Below, in pieces: positions 6,727 to 14,325 of a stretch of 17,438 bases of DNA. The notes under the pieces were generated by a model, which saw only the letters and a list, made by a program, of their open reading frames with translations, searched no databases and was not told where the DNA came from. Origin of the DNA: an uncultured Lachnospiraceae bacterium (GTDB lineage Bacteria > Bacillota > Clostridia > Lachnospirales > Lachnospiraceae); NCBI GenBank assembly GCA_910579645.1, contig CAJTVK010000093.1, forward strand, positions 1 through 17,438. The letters are read 5' to 3'. Positions within the stretch are counted from its first letter, which is position 1; each line of letters begins with the position of its first letter. Both the position numbers and the translations under genes were made by a program.

Positions 6727-8259
6727 CTAATATTTCAGCAAAAATTCCTTATAATCTTTATAAGTAACCGTCACATAATTCTCCCCGTAGTTCAGTCCGA
6801 TTTCCATTCCCAAAGGAGTAAAAAATATAATCCCCGTGCTTCCATGGGTCAGATAATATGCCACTTCCTGATCGGTCAGATACTCCAAGGCACTCACCTC
6901 TCCGTTCTGCACTTTGCTTCTCATGCGGAAATCAACGGCAAATTCATCATCCATATCCAAAATAGCGGCATTGTCAAGGACGACTCCGTTGGAAACATCG
7001 ATATTCACGCAAAACAGCCCACAGTCCACCCAATAATCCGTATAAATATTTTCGTTGAAGACTATGCTCATTACATTCTCGTCCATATAAGTGACATATC
7101 CCTCGGAATACACCGCAAATATTTCATCCTCCATCATATATTTGGAATATTCTTTGTAATACTCCTCAAAGTAATCAATCTCCCCTGCTATGGCATCGTT
7201 CAGCAGTTCCACATTGGGAATATCCCCGGATATGACCGGATAATCCACCGCTATCATTATCGTATCGCTGTTTCCCGCATATTCATAATTTTCCCATACC
7301 ACGGAATAATCCAAATCCGTCCGCACCGCATCCCTGATTTCGCCATAATATTCCCCGTGTCCTTCGTTTTCCCCTCCGGGCGTGTTTTCGGATGCATCCG
7401 GGATAGGCATCAGGTTTTCCGGTTCCTTCTTCCGGCCAAGATCCGAATCCTCCTGCCCTCCGGTAACTGCCGTTTCATTTTTTGCACCCGTCGAATATTG
7501 CGAAAGCATACAGCCCATAAAAAATATGGTTGCCAAAAACAGCAAAAACAAAGCCCCCATTGCGGCAACTGCCGGCACAAGCAGCATCGGCCAATGGGAC
7601 ATCCCGTCCTTAGGACACCTCCCATACCCGCAGGGACAGCAGCCTTTTTGCCTATAGTCCCGGGAATCCCCGGGACATCCGCAGGCACCTGCATTACGGT
7701 ACCCGTACCGTCCCCCGCTGCCACAGCTTCCCTGTCTCATGTTCTGCATGCCGCCGTTTCCTTGTCTCATATTCTGCATGCCGCCGTTTCCCTGTCCCAT
7801 ATTCTGCATGCCGCAGCTTCCCTGCCTCATATTCTGCATGCCGCCGTTTCCTTGTCCCATATTCTGCATGCCGCAGCTTCCTTGCCCCATATTCTGCATG
7901 CCGCAGCCGCCGTAGTTCTGCCCATTGACGGCATAGTTCTCCGGCACAGTGTCCCGCCTGACGCCCTCCCGGCTTCCGGCATATGCATTCCGCCCCGCAG
8001 CGCTATCATCTCCCGCCCTCCCCAAACCGGTGCCATTCCGATAGCCATTGCTATAAGAAGTGCCGTCCGAAAAAGCCGCCTGTGGGGATACATTATAATA
8101 CGCCGGTACATTCCGATAAGGCATCCTTACCTCCCCGCCCGCAGAACCGCCGCACTTCTCCTGCCCGGGCGTGACCATGCCCGCTTCCGGTTTTCCCTCC
8201 CGGCCGCTGAAAATCCCTCCGCCGAATCTTTCACCTGCATCCTGTTCCGTTTTCTCCAT
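6727..8259 (-). CDS. Membrane protein with Met/Gln/Gly repeats and DUF3298-like C-terminal domain
   Basis: Protein of 510 residues that I do not recognise as a named gene. The N-terminal about 120 residues are Gly/Asn/Ser-rich and look disordered. Residues 121-180 are six tandem 10-residue units of form MQNMxQGxxG. A Cys-rich patch follows (C193, C195, C207, C208, C210, C215), then one membrane helix at about 224-249. Residues about 310-510 form a soluble domain rich in Tyr, Asp and Glu. Its end (THGSTGIIFFTPLG ... VTVTYKDYKEFL) resembles the DUF3298 domain of anti-sigma factor RsiV and deacetylase PdaC, suggesting a cytoplasmic N-terminus and extracytoplasmic C-terminus. No sigma factor gene adjoins it. 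It lies 44 bp after cinA and may be co-transcribed. The domain call is by resemblance only. Confidence 0.75.
   Translation of the reverse strand: MEKTEQDAGERFGGGIFSGREGKPEAGMVTPGQEKCGGSAGGEVRMPYRNVPAYYNVSPQAAFSDGTSYSNGYRNGTGLGRAGDDSAAGRNAYAGSREGVRRDTVPENYAVNGQNYGGCGMQNMGQGSCGMQNMGQGNGGMQNMRQGSCGMQNMGQGNGGMQNMRQGNGGMQNMRQGSCGSGGRYGYRNAGACGCPGDSRDYRQKGCCPCGYGRCPKDGMSHWPMLLVPAVAAMGALFLLFLATIFFMGCMLSQYSTGAKNETAVTGGQEDSDLGRKKEPENLMPIPDASENTPGGENEGHGEYYGEIRDAVRTDLDYSVVWENYEYAGNSDTIMIAVDYPVISGDIPNVELLNDAIAGEIDYFEEYYKEYSKYMMEDEIFAVYSEGYVTYMDENVMSIVFNENIYTDYWVDCGLFCVNIDVSNGVVLDNAAILDMDDEFAVDFRMRSKVQNGEVSALEYLTDQEVAYYLTHGSTGIIFFTPLGMEIGLNYGENYVTVTYKDYKEFLLKY
7720..7899 (-). repeat. Six in-frame 30-bp tandem repeats
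   Basis: Exactly 180 bp made of six 30-bp units, each containing TTCTGCATGCCGC on the plus strand and encoding MQNM(G/R)QG(S/N)(C/G)G. Two alternating unit types (ending SCG or NGG, with Gly or Arg at position 5) suggest expansion by unequal crossing-over or slippage. Copy number may vary between strains without shifting the frame. Confidence 0.95.
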
Positions 8260-8303
8260 ACTCCAACCTCCATGGGAAATCCTTCATCGCCGTACCGCCG
8301 GTC

Positions 8304-9593
8304 CTACTTCTGCCTCTCCCCGTGTCCGTCCAGTTTTTTGCCGAAAGTGACTTCGCTGTAATATTCCAGAATACACTGCCGCATAAGAATCAATGCGGAA
8401 GAAACCGCCGTTTCCCTGATTTTAGCCCGGTTGCCGCTGAAATTATATTTTTTTACCGTTATTTTGCCGCATACGCTGCATGCAATGTAAACCAAGCCTA
8501 CCGGCTTTTCCTCCGTGCCGCCTCCCGGACCCGCTATCCCGGTCACGGCCACCGCCACTTCCGCCTTGGAAAACAGCGCAGTCCCTTTTGCCATCTCCCT
8601 TGCCACCTCTTCGCTGACCGCTCCCTTTTTCTCCAAAGAACCTTTCTTCACGCCCAGCAGCTTCCGTTTCGCTTTATTGGAATAAGTAATATAGCCGGCT
8701 TTGTATACATCCGAAACACCGGAAACATTGATAATCCGAGCCGCCAGCATGCCTCCGGTACAGGATTCCGCCGTACTTACCGTCAGGTGGTTGGCTGCCA
8801 GCAGATCCACCACGGCCTTTTCCAAAGTAGTATCCGCATCCGTAGTATATACATGGTTCTCAAACCGGCTTTTCAGTTCCTTTACCATAGGTTTCAGCAG
8901 CTTCTTCGCTTCCTTCTCATTGGAAGCCTTTGCCGTCAGGCGGAAATGCACTTCACAGTTTTTCGCATAGGGTGCAATGGTTGGATTGGTCTGGCTGTCA
9001 ATCAGGTCCTTCACCAAAGTCTCAGCCTTGCTTTCCCCCACCCCGCAGATTTTTACCGTCTGGGAATAAATGGTGGCATTTCCCTCGGAAAGATAGGGCA
9101 TGATGCTCTTTTGGAACATGGGCACAAGTTCGTTGGGCGGTCCGGGAAGCAAAATAATTTTGTTCTTCTCCTGCTCTATAATGACGCCCGGCGCCGTGCC
9201 GTTTTCATTTTCCACCACAACGGCTCCCTTGGGCATCATGGCCTGTTTCCAATTATTTTCCGTTGCCTCTATGTTTCTTTTCTTAAAAAATTCTTCGATG
9301 CGTTTCCGGGACGGCTCATGCATATACAATTCCCGCCCTGCCACTTTCGCCGCCACTTCCTTCGTAAGGTCGTCCTCCGTAGGTCCCAGGCCTCCCGACA
9401 GGATAACGATGTCCGAACGCCCCAGTGCCGTCTTAAGCACTGCGGTAAGCCGCTCCTCATTGTCCCCCACCACGCTCTGGTAGTAGCAGGACAGCCCTAA
9501 GTCCGCACATTTTTCCGCCAGGAATGCCGCATTCGTATTTACAATATTCCCCAGCAGCAGTTCCGTGCCTACCGATATCAGCTCCACTGTCAT
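8304..9593 (-). CDS. cinA: CinA-family protein (competence/damage-inducible; NMN amidohydrolase)
   Basis: Two-domain protein of 429 residues, the usual CinA length. The N-terminal MoCF-like domain (about 4-170; SGGLGPTEDDLT at 66-77, LLPGPPNE at 148-155) is linked in some homologues to ADP-ribose or FAD pyrophosphatase activity. The C-terminal PncC domain (about 255-415; STAESCTGG at 273-281, TGIAGPGGGTEEKPVG at 351-366) deamidates nicotinamide mononucleotide in characterised members. Both domains look complete. GGAGGGG lies just before the ATG, and the gene starts 4 bp after the pgsA stop, indicating translational coupling. In many Firmicutes cinA directly precedes recA; here two extra genes lie between them. 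Confidence 0.96.
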   Translation of the reverse strand: MTVELISVGTELLLGNIVNTNAAFLAEKCADLGLSCYYQSVVGDNEERLTAVLKTALGRSDIVILSGGLGPTEDDLTKEVAAKVAGRELYMHEPSRKRIEEFFKKRNIEATENNWKQAMMPKGAVVVENENGTAPGVIIEQEKNKIILLPGPPNELVPMFQKSIMPYLSEGNATIYSQTVKICGVGESKAETLVKDLIDSQTNPTIAPYAKNCEVHFRLTAKASNEKEAKKLLKPMVKELKSRFENHVYTTDADTTLEKAVVDLLAANHLTVSTAESCTGGMLAARIINVSGVSDVYKAGYITYSNKAKRKLLGVKKGSLEKKGAVSEEVAREMAKGTALFSKAEVAVAVTGIAGPGGGTEEKPVGLVYIACSVCGKITVKKYNFSGNRAKIRETAVSSALILMRQCILEYYSEVTFGKKLDGHGERQK

Positions 9594-9597
9594 ATCC

Positions 9598-10131
9598 TCA
9601 CCCCTCCTTCATCACACTCTTGTTTTTCACTATATAATCTGCCAAAGACACTACCGTCAGCAGCAGCGCAGCCCACATCACAATTTTCGTCAGCAGGCGC
9701 AAAGGCTCCAAATCCGCTATCATCAGACATATCATAATCATCTGGAAGGTGGTCTTGAACTTCCCCCAGTAACTGGCCGCAATCACCACTCCGTTATCCG
9801 ATGCCACCAGCCGGAAACCGCTGATGATAAATTCCCTGGCAATTATGACAATGACAGCCCAAGATGGAATCCTGGCCAAATCCACCAAGCAGACCAGTGC
9901 CGAGCAGACCAACAGCTTATCCGCCAACGGATCCATAAATTTCCCGAAATTGGTCACCAAATTATATTTGCGTGCAATATGCCCGTCCAGCAAATCCGTC
10001 AGGCTGGCCGCAATGAACAAAGCAAGCGCAATCCACTTGTCCGCCGCCCCCGTTACGGGAACCAGCATAAACACTACAAAGAACGGAATCATAATCACTC
10101 TGAGTATTGTAAGTCTATTCGGTAAATTCAT
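9598..10131 (-). CDS. pgsA: CDP-diacylglycerol-glycerol-3-phosphate 3-phosphatidyltransferase
   Basis: Membrane enzyme of 177 residues that makes phosphatidylglycerophosphate, the committed step to phosphatidylglycerol and cardiolipin. The CDP-alcohol phosphotransferase motif D-G-x2-A-R-x8-G-x3-D-x3-D is exact: numbered from an in-frame GTG one codon upstream, D50, G51, A54, R55, G64, D68, D72. Hydrophobic segments flank it (about 5-30, 33-48, 74-95, 145-170). The start is taken as ATG 10131, with AGGAG 9 nt upstream; GTG 10134 is possible. The start lies inside the end of rimO (overlap of about 17 bp), so the two are probably translationally coupled. Confidence 0.95.
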   Translation of the reverse strand: MNLPNRLTILRVIMIPFFVVFMLVPVTGAADKWIALALFIAASLTDLLDGHIARKYNLVTNFGKFMDPLADKLLVCSALVCLVDLARIPSWAVIVIIAREFIISGFRLVASDNGVVIAASYWGKFKTTFQMIMICLMIADLEPLRLLTKIVMWAALLLTVVSLADYIVKNKSVMKEG

Positions 10132-11452
10132 CACATATCTCTCCTATTAAATCATATTCATAAGCCCCGGTTATCCTTACCTTTACAAAATCCCCGCTCA
10201 TCAATGTCCTGTCCGTGTTGATAAAAAGGTAACCGTCCACATTGGGCGCATCCTTATAAGTACGCGCCACATAAGCCTCCTCCTCCGCCACTTTTCCCTC
10301 TATTATGGCATAGAGTTCCCTGCCTTTCATTTCTTCCGCCATCCCGTAAGCGATTTCCTGCTGCAGCTCCATCACTGCATTCCGCCGCTCTTCCTTTACC
10401 TCTTCTTCTGCCTGCCCCTCCATTTCCGCTGCCGGAGTGTCCTCTTCCTGAGAATAAGGAAAGACCCCAAGACGGTCAAACTCCATCTCCTCCGTAAAAT
10501 CAAGCAAGGCTTCAAAATCCTCTTCCGTCTCTCCGGGAAAGCCTGTGATGAATGTGGTCCGCAGACAGATATCCGGTATTTCCTCCCGCAGCCTGCTTAT
10601 CATCTGTCGTATTTCCCCGCTGTCCGTCCGTCTTCCCATCCGTTTTAAAATCCTGTCCGATGCGTGCTGAATCGGCATATCCAGATAATGGCAGATTTTC
10701 TTCTCTTCTTTTATCACCTGTATCAGTTCTTCCGTAATCTCTTCCGGATAGCAGTACAGAATCCGAATCCAATATAGCTGCGGAATGGCACAGAGCCGCC
10801 GCAGCAATTCGGGAAGCTTCTTTTCCCCGTACAAATCCTTACCGTACAAGGTAGTTTCCTGTGCTACCAGAATTAATTCCTTCACGCCCTCCTGCGCCAG
10901 TTTCCCCGCTTCTTCCACAAGCTGCTCCATCGGCACGCTGCGGTAATGCCCGCGCACCTTCGGTATGATGCAGTAAGTGCAATGTTTATCGCAGCCTTCC
11001 GCGATTTTTAAGTATGCGTAATGTCCGCCGGTGGTCACCAATCTTTTCCGGTTTCCTGTCAGTTCCCCGTCCAAGGGCAGAATCTGATTGGCTGCTCTTC
11101 CGGCCAATACCCCTTCCACCGTTTCCGTGATTCTGTCTATGGCAGCCGTCCCGATTACCGCATCCACTTCCTCTATCTCTTCCTGTATTTCTTTTTGGTA
11201 ACGCTGTGCCAGACAGCCTGCTGCCACAAGGGCTTTCACCTGCCCCGACTTCTTCCTCTCCGCCATTTCCAAAAGCGTATTGATGCTTTCCTCTTTTGCG
11301 TCGTTGATAAAACAGCAGGTATTGACCACTACAATTTCCGCTTCGTCCTCATCGTCCGTCAACGTATACCCTTTCTGCGCCAGCATGGCAAGCATCACTT
11401 CCGAATCTACCAGATTCTTGTCACATCCCAGCGATATAAACAGTAACTTCAT
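10115..11452 (-). CDS. rimO: Ribosomal protein uS12 methylthiotransferase RimO
   Basis: Radical-SAM enzyme of 445 residues that methylthiolates an aspartate of ribosomal protein S12. The MTTase domain carries the three cysteines for the auxiliary Fe-S cluster (C10 in SLGCDKN, C46 in NTCCF, C80 in AGCLAQR). The radical SAM motif CxxxCxxC is C154, C158, C161 (GCDKHCTYC). A C-terminal TRAM domain (about 375-440) follows. SLGCDKNLVDSE at the N-terminus separates RimO from MiaB-type relatives. The start is ATG 11452, matching the conserved N-terminus; 28 further in-frame codons upstream lie across a terminator-like hairpin and are unlikely to be translated. The ribosome binding site is weak (GGGAATGGAAG). 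It overlaps pgsA downstream. Confidence 0.96.
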   Translation of the reverse strand: MKLLFISLGCDKNLVDSEVMLAMLAQKGYTLTDDEDEAEIVVVNTCCFINDAKEESINTLLEMAERKKSGQVKALVAAGCLAQRYQKEIQEEIEEVDAVIGTAAIDRITETVEGVLAGRAANQILPLDGELTGNRKRLVTTGGHYAYLKIAEGCDKHCTYCIIPKVRGHYRSVPMEQLVEEAGKLAQEGVKELILVAQETTLYGKDLYGEKKLPELLRRLCAIPQLYWIRILYCYPEEITEELIQVIKEEKKICHYLDMPIQHASDRILKRMGRRTDSGEIRQMISRLREEIPDICLRTTFITGFPGETEEDFEALLDFTEEMEFDRLGVFPYSQEEDTPAAEMEGQAEEEVKEERRNAVMELQQEIAYGMAEEMKGRELYAIIEGKVAEEEAYVARTYKDAPNVDGYLFINTDRTLMSGDFVKVRITGAYEYDLIGEICDEFTE

Positions 11453-11684
11453 CTTCCATTCCCATATTCCTTTCCCGGAGTATGCCAAAAAACCGACCGG
11501 CTCCCGCAATCGGTTCCGTCTTCCGCCGAAAGCCATGGCTTATGCGGCAGACCGCCCCGCCTCTGTCTTAAATGCCACGTTCCGGAATCAAGCAGGGAAG
11601 ATCCGTCTTCCCCTACTCGCCGCGTGCCCGCGTGCGCCCCGTGCGCGGCATATCTCATCTGCAAAGGGCTGTGCATAAAACAAT
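11453..11684 (-). promoter_or_regulatory. GC-rich structured leader upstream of rimO
   Basis: About 230 bp between the rpoZ terminator and rimO with no gene. In RNA order it can form GCCGCG/CGCGGC around 11627-11654, a GGGAAGA/TCTTCCC hairpin near 11595-11612, a nested hairpin around AAGCCATGGCTT near 11532-11543, and finally the T6-tailed hairpin at 11487-11515. The 10-mer TCCGTCTTCC occurs twice (plus strand 11515-11524, 11602-11611), so one TCTTCCC strand has two possible partners. I could not find a convincing promoter here. Confidence 0.4.
11487..11515 (-). terminator. Intrinsic terminator or attenuator 34 nt before rimO
   Basis: In the minus direction AACCGATTG pairs with CCGGTCGGTT (about 8-9 bp with two G-T wobbles, short loop), followed at once by TTTTTT (plus-strand A run 11487-11492). 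It is too close to the rimO ATG for a promoter to fit between them, so rimO transcripts must read through it. This suggests attenuation or leaky termination. Confidence 0.6.
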
Positions 11685-11707
11685 ATGCCCGCAGACAATA
11701 CGGGCAT
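11674..11707 (-). terminator. Terminator after rpoZ
   Basis: On the minus strand ATGCCCG (11707-11701) pairs with CGGGCAT (11691-11685) over 7 bp with a 9-nt loop, followed by ATTGTTTTATG. It begins 6 bp after the rpoZ stop codon, the expected place for the end of the yicC-rpoZ transcript. Confidence 0.75.
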
Positions 11708-11712
11708 TCATT

Positions 11713-12087
11713 TTACAACAGTCGATATTCCGTTTCTTCAAAAGCATCGGCAGCGCTCTCCCGCAGTTCCTCTTCTTCCTGCCGGTCCTGCATATCGGAT
11801 GCCGTCCCTTCTTCCTGGCTTTCCGGAGCTTCTGCCTGCTCTCTCTGGTGCTCGGCTTCCTCTTCACTCAATATCTTTATCTTCCCTTCATTCAGTTCCT
11901 CAATGGCAACGGAAAGAGGTTTTCTTCCCACTCCCCGCACCAGCGGCTCATCCCCTGCGATAATCTGCCTTGCCCTCTTGGAGGTGGCCATGACAATCGA
12001 ATACCTGCTGTTAACTACCGGTGCCTCGCCCTGTTCAACCTCGCTGTTGACTACCTTCATTAAATCTGAATAAGATGGATGTAACAT
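11713..12087 (-). CDS. rpoZ: RNA polymerase omega subunit
   Basis: Omega subunit of 124 residues, which helps assemble and stabilise the beta' subunit. The conserved core MLHPSYSDL, SRYSIVMATSKRARQI and KPLSVAIEELNEGKI covers residues 1-72. A strongly acidic tail (about 75-121, rich in Glu and Gln) makes it longer than the roughly 70-residue minimal form. Its ATG shares one base with the TAA stop of gmk (TAATG), and AAGGAG lies 7 nt upstream within the end of gmk, so translation is coupled. The gmk-rpoZ pair is standard in Firmicutes. A terminator follows immediately. Confidence 0.95.
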   Translation of the reverse strand: MLHPSYSDLMKVVNSEVEQGEAPVVNSRYSIVMATSKRARQIIAGDEPLVRGVGRKPLSVAIEELNEGKIKILSEEEAEHQREQAEAPESQEEGTASDMQDRQEEEELRESAADAFEETEYRLL

Positions 12088-12722
12088 TATTTTTCTCCTT
12101 TCACCAGAACGTCCAGTTCCTGTCTCATATTTTCTATAAAATCCTCATTCCGGTACGGCGCATGATGTGCGGCCTGTATCATGGAATGAAGTTCCCTGGC
12201 ACACTCTTCCAGCTTGTCATTGATGACAATGTAATCATACTTTTCAATGCCCTTCGCTTCCTCGCCGGCGCGCCGCAGACGTTTGGCAATCACGTCCTGC
12301 GTCTCCGTCCCCCGCCCCACCAGACGTCTTTGCAGTTCTTCCGCCGTCGGAGGCATGACAAACAGCAGCAATGCCGTCGGATACTTCTCTTTGATTTTCA
12401 GCGCACCCTGTATCTCTATCTCCAGAATCACATCTTTCCCCGCAGCCAGCTGCGTCTCCACATATTCCTTCGGCGTGCCGTAATAATTATCACAGTAGCA
12501 GGCATATTCCACCAAGCCGTCCGCCTGTATCTTTTCTTCAAAAACCTCCTTTGACACGAAAAAATATTCCCTGCCGTCTGCTTCCCCTTCCCGGGGCATC
12601 CTTGTCGTCATGGAAATGGACAATGCATATCTGTCATACTCTTGCAGCAGCTTTTTCATCAGCGTGCCTTTGCCCGCTCCCGAAAAGCCTGAAACCACCA
12701 CTAAAATCCCTTTATGCTTCAT
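12087..12722 (-). CDS. gmk: Guanylate kinase
   Basis: Cytoplasmic kinase of 211 residues that phosphorylates GMP to GDP with ATP. The P-loop is SGFSGAGKGT at 11-20. The GMP-binding region follows, with SISMTTRMPREGEADGREYFF (about 38-58) and the YYGTPKEYV segment near 84-92. DVILEIEIQGA matches the family Walker-B-like strand, and the lid holds RLVGRGTET. Start ATG 12722 has CGGAG 6 nt upstream; its first codons overlap the end of remA by 11 bp. The in-frame extension upstream lies inside remA and is not conserved. It overlaps rpoZ downstream by one base. Confidence 0.97.
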   Translation of the reverse strand: MKHKGILVVVSGFSGAGKGTLMKKLLQEYDRYALSISMTTRMPREGEADGREYFFVSKEVFEEKIQADGLVEYACYCDNYYGTPKEYVETQLAAGKDVILEIEIQGALKIKEKYPTALLLFVMPPTAEELQRRLVGRGTETQDVIAKRLRRAGEEAKGIEKYDYIVINDKLEECARELHSMIQAAHHAPYRNEDFIENMRQELDVLVKGEK

Positions 12723-12972
12723 CTGTATCTCCGTTTTCCGCCTGTGCCCTGTTTGCAATCGTCTCCGGAAGAAGGGCAGAAAGCACCAGCCGGCCGTTCT
12801 CCATTACCAACACCGCTTTCGTTTTCCTCCCCTGCGTGGCGTCAATTGCCAGTCCCGCTTCTTTTGCATTCTGTACCATGCGCTTTACCGGTGCGGAATC
12901 AGGGCTTACAATCGCTATTATTTTTCCAGTATTTACAATATTGCCAAAACCAATATGGATTAATCTGCTCAT
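12712..12972 (-). CDS. remA: RemA-family regulator (DUF370)
   Basis: Small protein of 86 residues matching the RemA family, known in B. subtilis as a DNA-binding activator of biofilm-matrix and osmoprotection genes that forms ring-shaped oligomers. Diagnostic segments are LIHIGFGNIVN at the N-terminus, IAIVSPDSAPVKRM (about 19-32), and DATQGRKTKAVLVM (about 44-57), followed by LSALLPETIANR. Full length, with a short acidic tail. AAGG lies about 8 nt before the ATG, 10 bp after yicC, and the gene overlaps gmk by 11 bp. The yicC-remA-gmk-rpoZ order is conserved in Clostridia and Bacilli. Its targets in this organism are unknown. Confidence 0.93.
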   Translation of the reverse strand: MSRLIHIGFGNIVNTGKIIAIVSPDSAPVKRMVQNAKEAGLAIDATQGRKTKAVLVMENGRLVLSALLPETIANRAQAENGDTDEA

Positions 12973-12982
12973 CTGGCCAACC

Positions 12983-13861
12983 TTATTCTATATTCTGTAT
13001 CTGTTCACGGACTTTCTCAATCTCTGTCTTCAGTTCAATTGCCCGGTTGGAGGTTTCCAAATCATTTGCTTTGGATAGTATCGTATTTGCCTCCCGGTTC
13101 ATCTCCTGCGCAATGAAATCCAGCTTCCTCCCGATGCTTCCCCCGTCTTCCAACGCTTTCTTCGTCGCCTCTATATGGCTGCGGAGACGTACCAGTTCCT
13201 CATCCACACAGACCTTATCCGCAAACAGCGTAATCTCCATCATCAGCCTGTTCTCGTCTATCTGGGCATCCTCCAGCAGTTCATGCACCCGTTCCCGCAG
13301 TTTCGTTTTGTATCCTTCTATCAGCTGCGGGGAACGTTCCGTAATATAATCCACATGCTGCAGCATGCCGCCCAGCTTGGATAAAAGATCCTCCCGCAGA
13401 TTTTCCCCTTCCTTAATCCTCGTCTCCACAAAGCCTTCTGCGGCTCCCTGCACCGCCTTGCCCAGCACTTTCCAGATTTCCTCTTCGTCCACTGTCCGTT
13501 CTTCCATGGTCAGCACTTCCGGATACCTGGACAGCTTGGAAACCTGAATGTCATTTTCCAGCTGAAAATCCTCCGCCATCTGCCTGAGATATTCCATATA
13601 TTCTGCGGCTATCTCCTTATTGTACTTAATGCAGACATCGCTTTCCGTTAAATCCTCATAAGAGATAAAAATATCCACTTTTCCCCGTTGGATGTATTTT
13701 TTCAGTTCCGAGCGGATTGCCGCTTCAAAGTAATTTAATTTCTTCGGCATTTTAATATTCACATCCAGATATCTGTGATTCACCGATTTCATCTCTACCG
13801 TTATTTTCCGCTCCGCCTCCGACACTTCACATCTGCCGAAGCCTGTCATACTTTTTATCAT
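12983..13861 (-). CDS. yicC: YicC-family endoribonuclease
   Basis: Protein of 292 residues matching the YicC/YloC family; E. coli YicC has been linked to decay of the small RNA RyhB, and family members act as endoribonucleases. The N-terminal domain starts with the hallmark MIKSMTGFGR and contains MKSVNHRYLDV (about 24-34), and FVETRIKEGENLREDL near 148-163. The C-terminal DUF1732 domain ends with EANTILSKANDLETSNRAIE-type residues and VREQIQNIE. It is full length. It is first in a four-gene group and has a near-consensus promoter about 45 bp upstream of its ATG. Substrates here are unknown. Confidence 0.94.
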   Translation of the reverse strand: MIKSMTGFGRCEVSEAERKITVEMKSVNHRYLDVNIKMPKKLNYFEAAIRSELKKYIQRGKVDIFISYEDLTESDVCIKYNKEIAAEYMEYLRQMAEDFQLENDIQVSKLSRYPEVLTMEERTVDEEEIWKVLGKAVQGAAEGFVETRIKEGENLREDLLSKLGGMLQHVDYITERSPQLIEGYKTKLRERVHELLEDAQIDENRLMMEITLFADKVCVDEELVRLRSHIEATKKALEDGGSIGRKLDFIAQEMNREANTILSKANDLETSNRAIELKTEIEKVREQIQNIE

Positions 13862-13905
13862 TATCTTATGCCCTTTCCATGTGCCAAGCCTACATACTTC
13901 TTTTT

Positions 13906-13934
13906 ATTATAAATTACCAGTTTGGCAACGTCAA
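13906..13934 (-). promoter_or_regulatory. Promoter of the yicC-remA-gmk-rpoZ group
   Basis: Minus strand: TTGACG -35 at 13929-13934 (5 of 6), 17-bp spacer, perfect TATAAT -10 at 13906-13911. The expected start is near 13899, leaving a leader of about 38 nt before yicC. No operator-like repeat overlaps it, suggesting constitutive expression. Confidence 0.85.
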
Positions 13935-14187
13935 GCCGGAATGTTGCACGGAAAATAATTTTCAATTTTCAGTTTGGCCCTTCGGCGGCATCGCCTCCCT
14001 TTTCCGCCTTGCCTTGCACAGACATCAAGCAATAATTACTCAAGGATTCACGCAATGATGCACTAATACTCCATCCTGACAGAAATTGTCGTTCCGTAAT
14101 GCAGTAATAACAGCATATGCATTGGCAATGCCGGCCGGCAAAGTATTCGGTATACACATAGAACAATTTTTCAGGCCATCGAAAAAA
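13935..14187. other. Gene-free stretch between yicC promoter and gpmI terminator
   Basis: Open frames here (for example minus 13969-14256) have no plausible ribosome binding site, run through the gpmI terminator and lack recognisable sequence. Visible elements are a short GGCG-GCAT-CGCC hairpin near 13984-13995, an AT-rich GAAAATAATTTTC palindrome-like run near 13951, and GCCGGCCGGC near 14130. No function is assigned. Confidence 0.4.
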
Positions 14188-14211
14188 GCTTCCGGGAAGA
14201 TTCCCGGAAGC
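14188..14211 (-). terminator. Strong intrinsic terminator of gpmI
   Basis: GCTTCCGGGAA at 14188-14198 pairs with TTCCCGGAAGC at 14201-14211 (11 complementary bases each side). In the minus direction it is followed by TTTTTT. It lies about 175 bp beyond the gpmI stop, leaving a long 3' untranslated region. Confidence 0.9.
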
Positions 14212-14236
14212 CTGCCTTCCATAGACGGAACCCTCG

Positions 14237-14271
14237 CCGTAAGGCAGCCGAATCAAGCGTCCGCCTTACGG
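14237..14271. repeat. 9-bp inverted repeat in gpmI 3' region
   Basis: CCGTAAGGC (14237-14245) and GCCTTACGG (14263-14271) are exact reverse complements around a 17-nt loop. It lies between the gpmI stop and the terminator and would give a stable hairpin in the mRNA; without a T run it is not a terminator. It could protect the 3' end. Confidence 0.5.
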
Positions 14272-14325
14272 GATGGGATGCGTCCTCCATATCCAATGAA
14301 AAAATCCTTTTTCACGTATCCAGCA

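Noticed and set aside
7720..7899. 30-bp periodic repeat as a possible CRISPR array
   Set aside because: Units are directly adjacent without spacers and encode a periodic peptide in frame.
6700..8361. A 553-codon open frame on the plus strand opposite the repeat protein
   Set aside because: It lies antisense to a better gene, lacks a ribosome binding site, and its His/Pro/Ile-rich sequence with SLSHILHAA repeats is the mirror of the Met/Gln/Gly repeat. No domain is recognisable.
8322..9500. A 392-codon plus-strand open frame opposite cinA
   Set aside because: cinA is unambiguous on the minus strand; the antisense frame has no start signal or family resemblance.
13969..14256. A 95-codon minus-strand open frame between gpmI and yicC
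   Set aside because: It reads straight through the strong gpmI terminator and has no ribosome binding site or similarity that I recognise.
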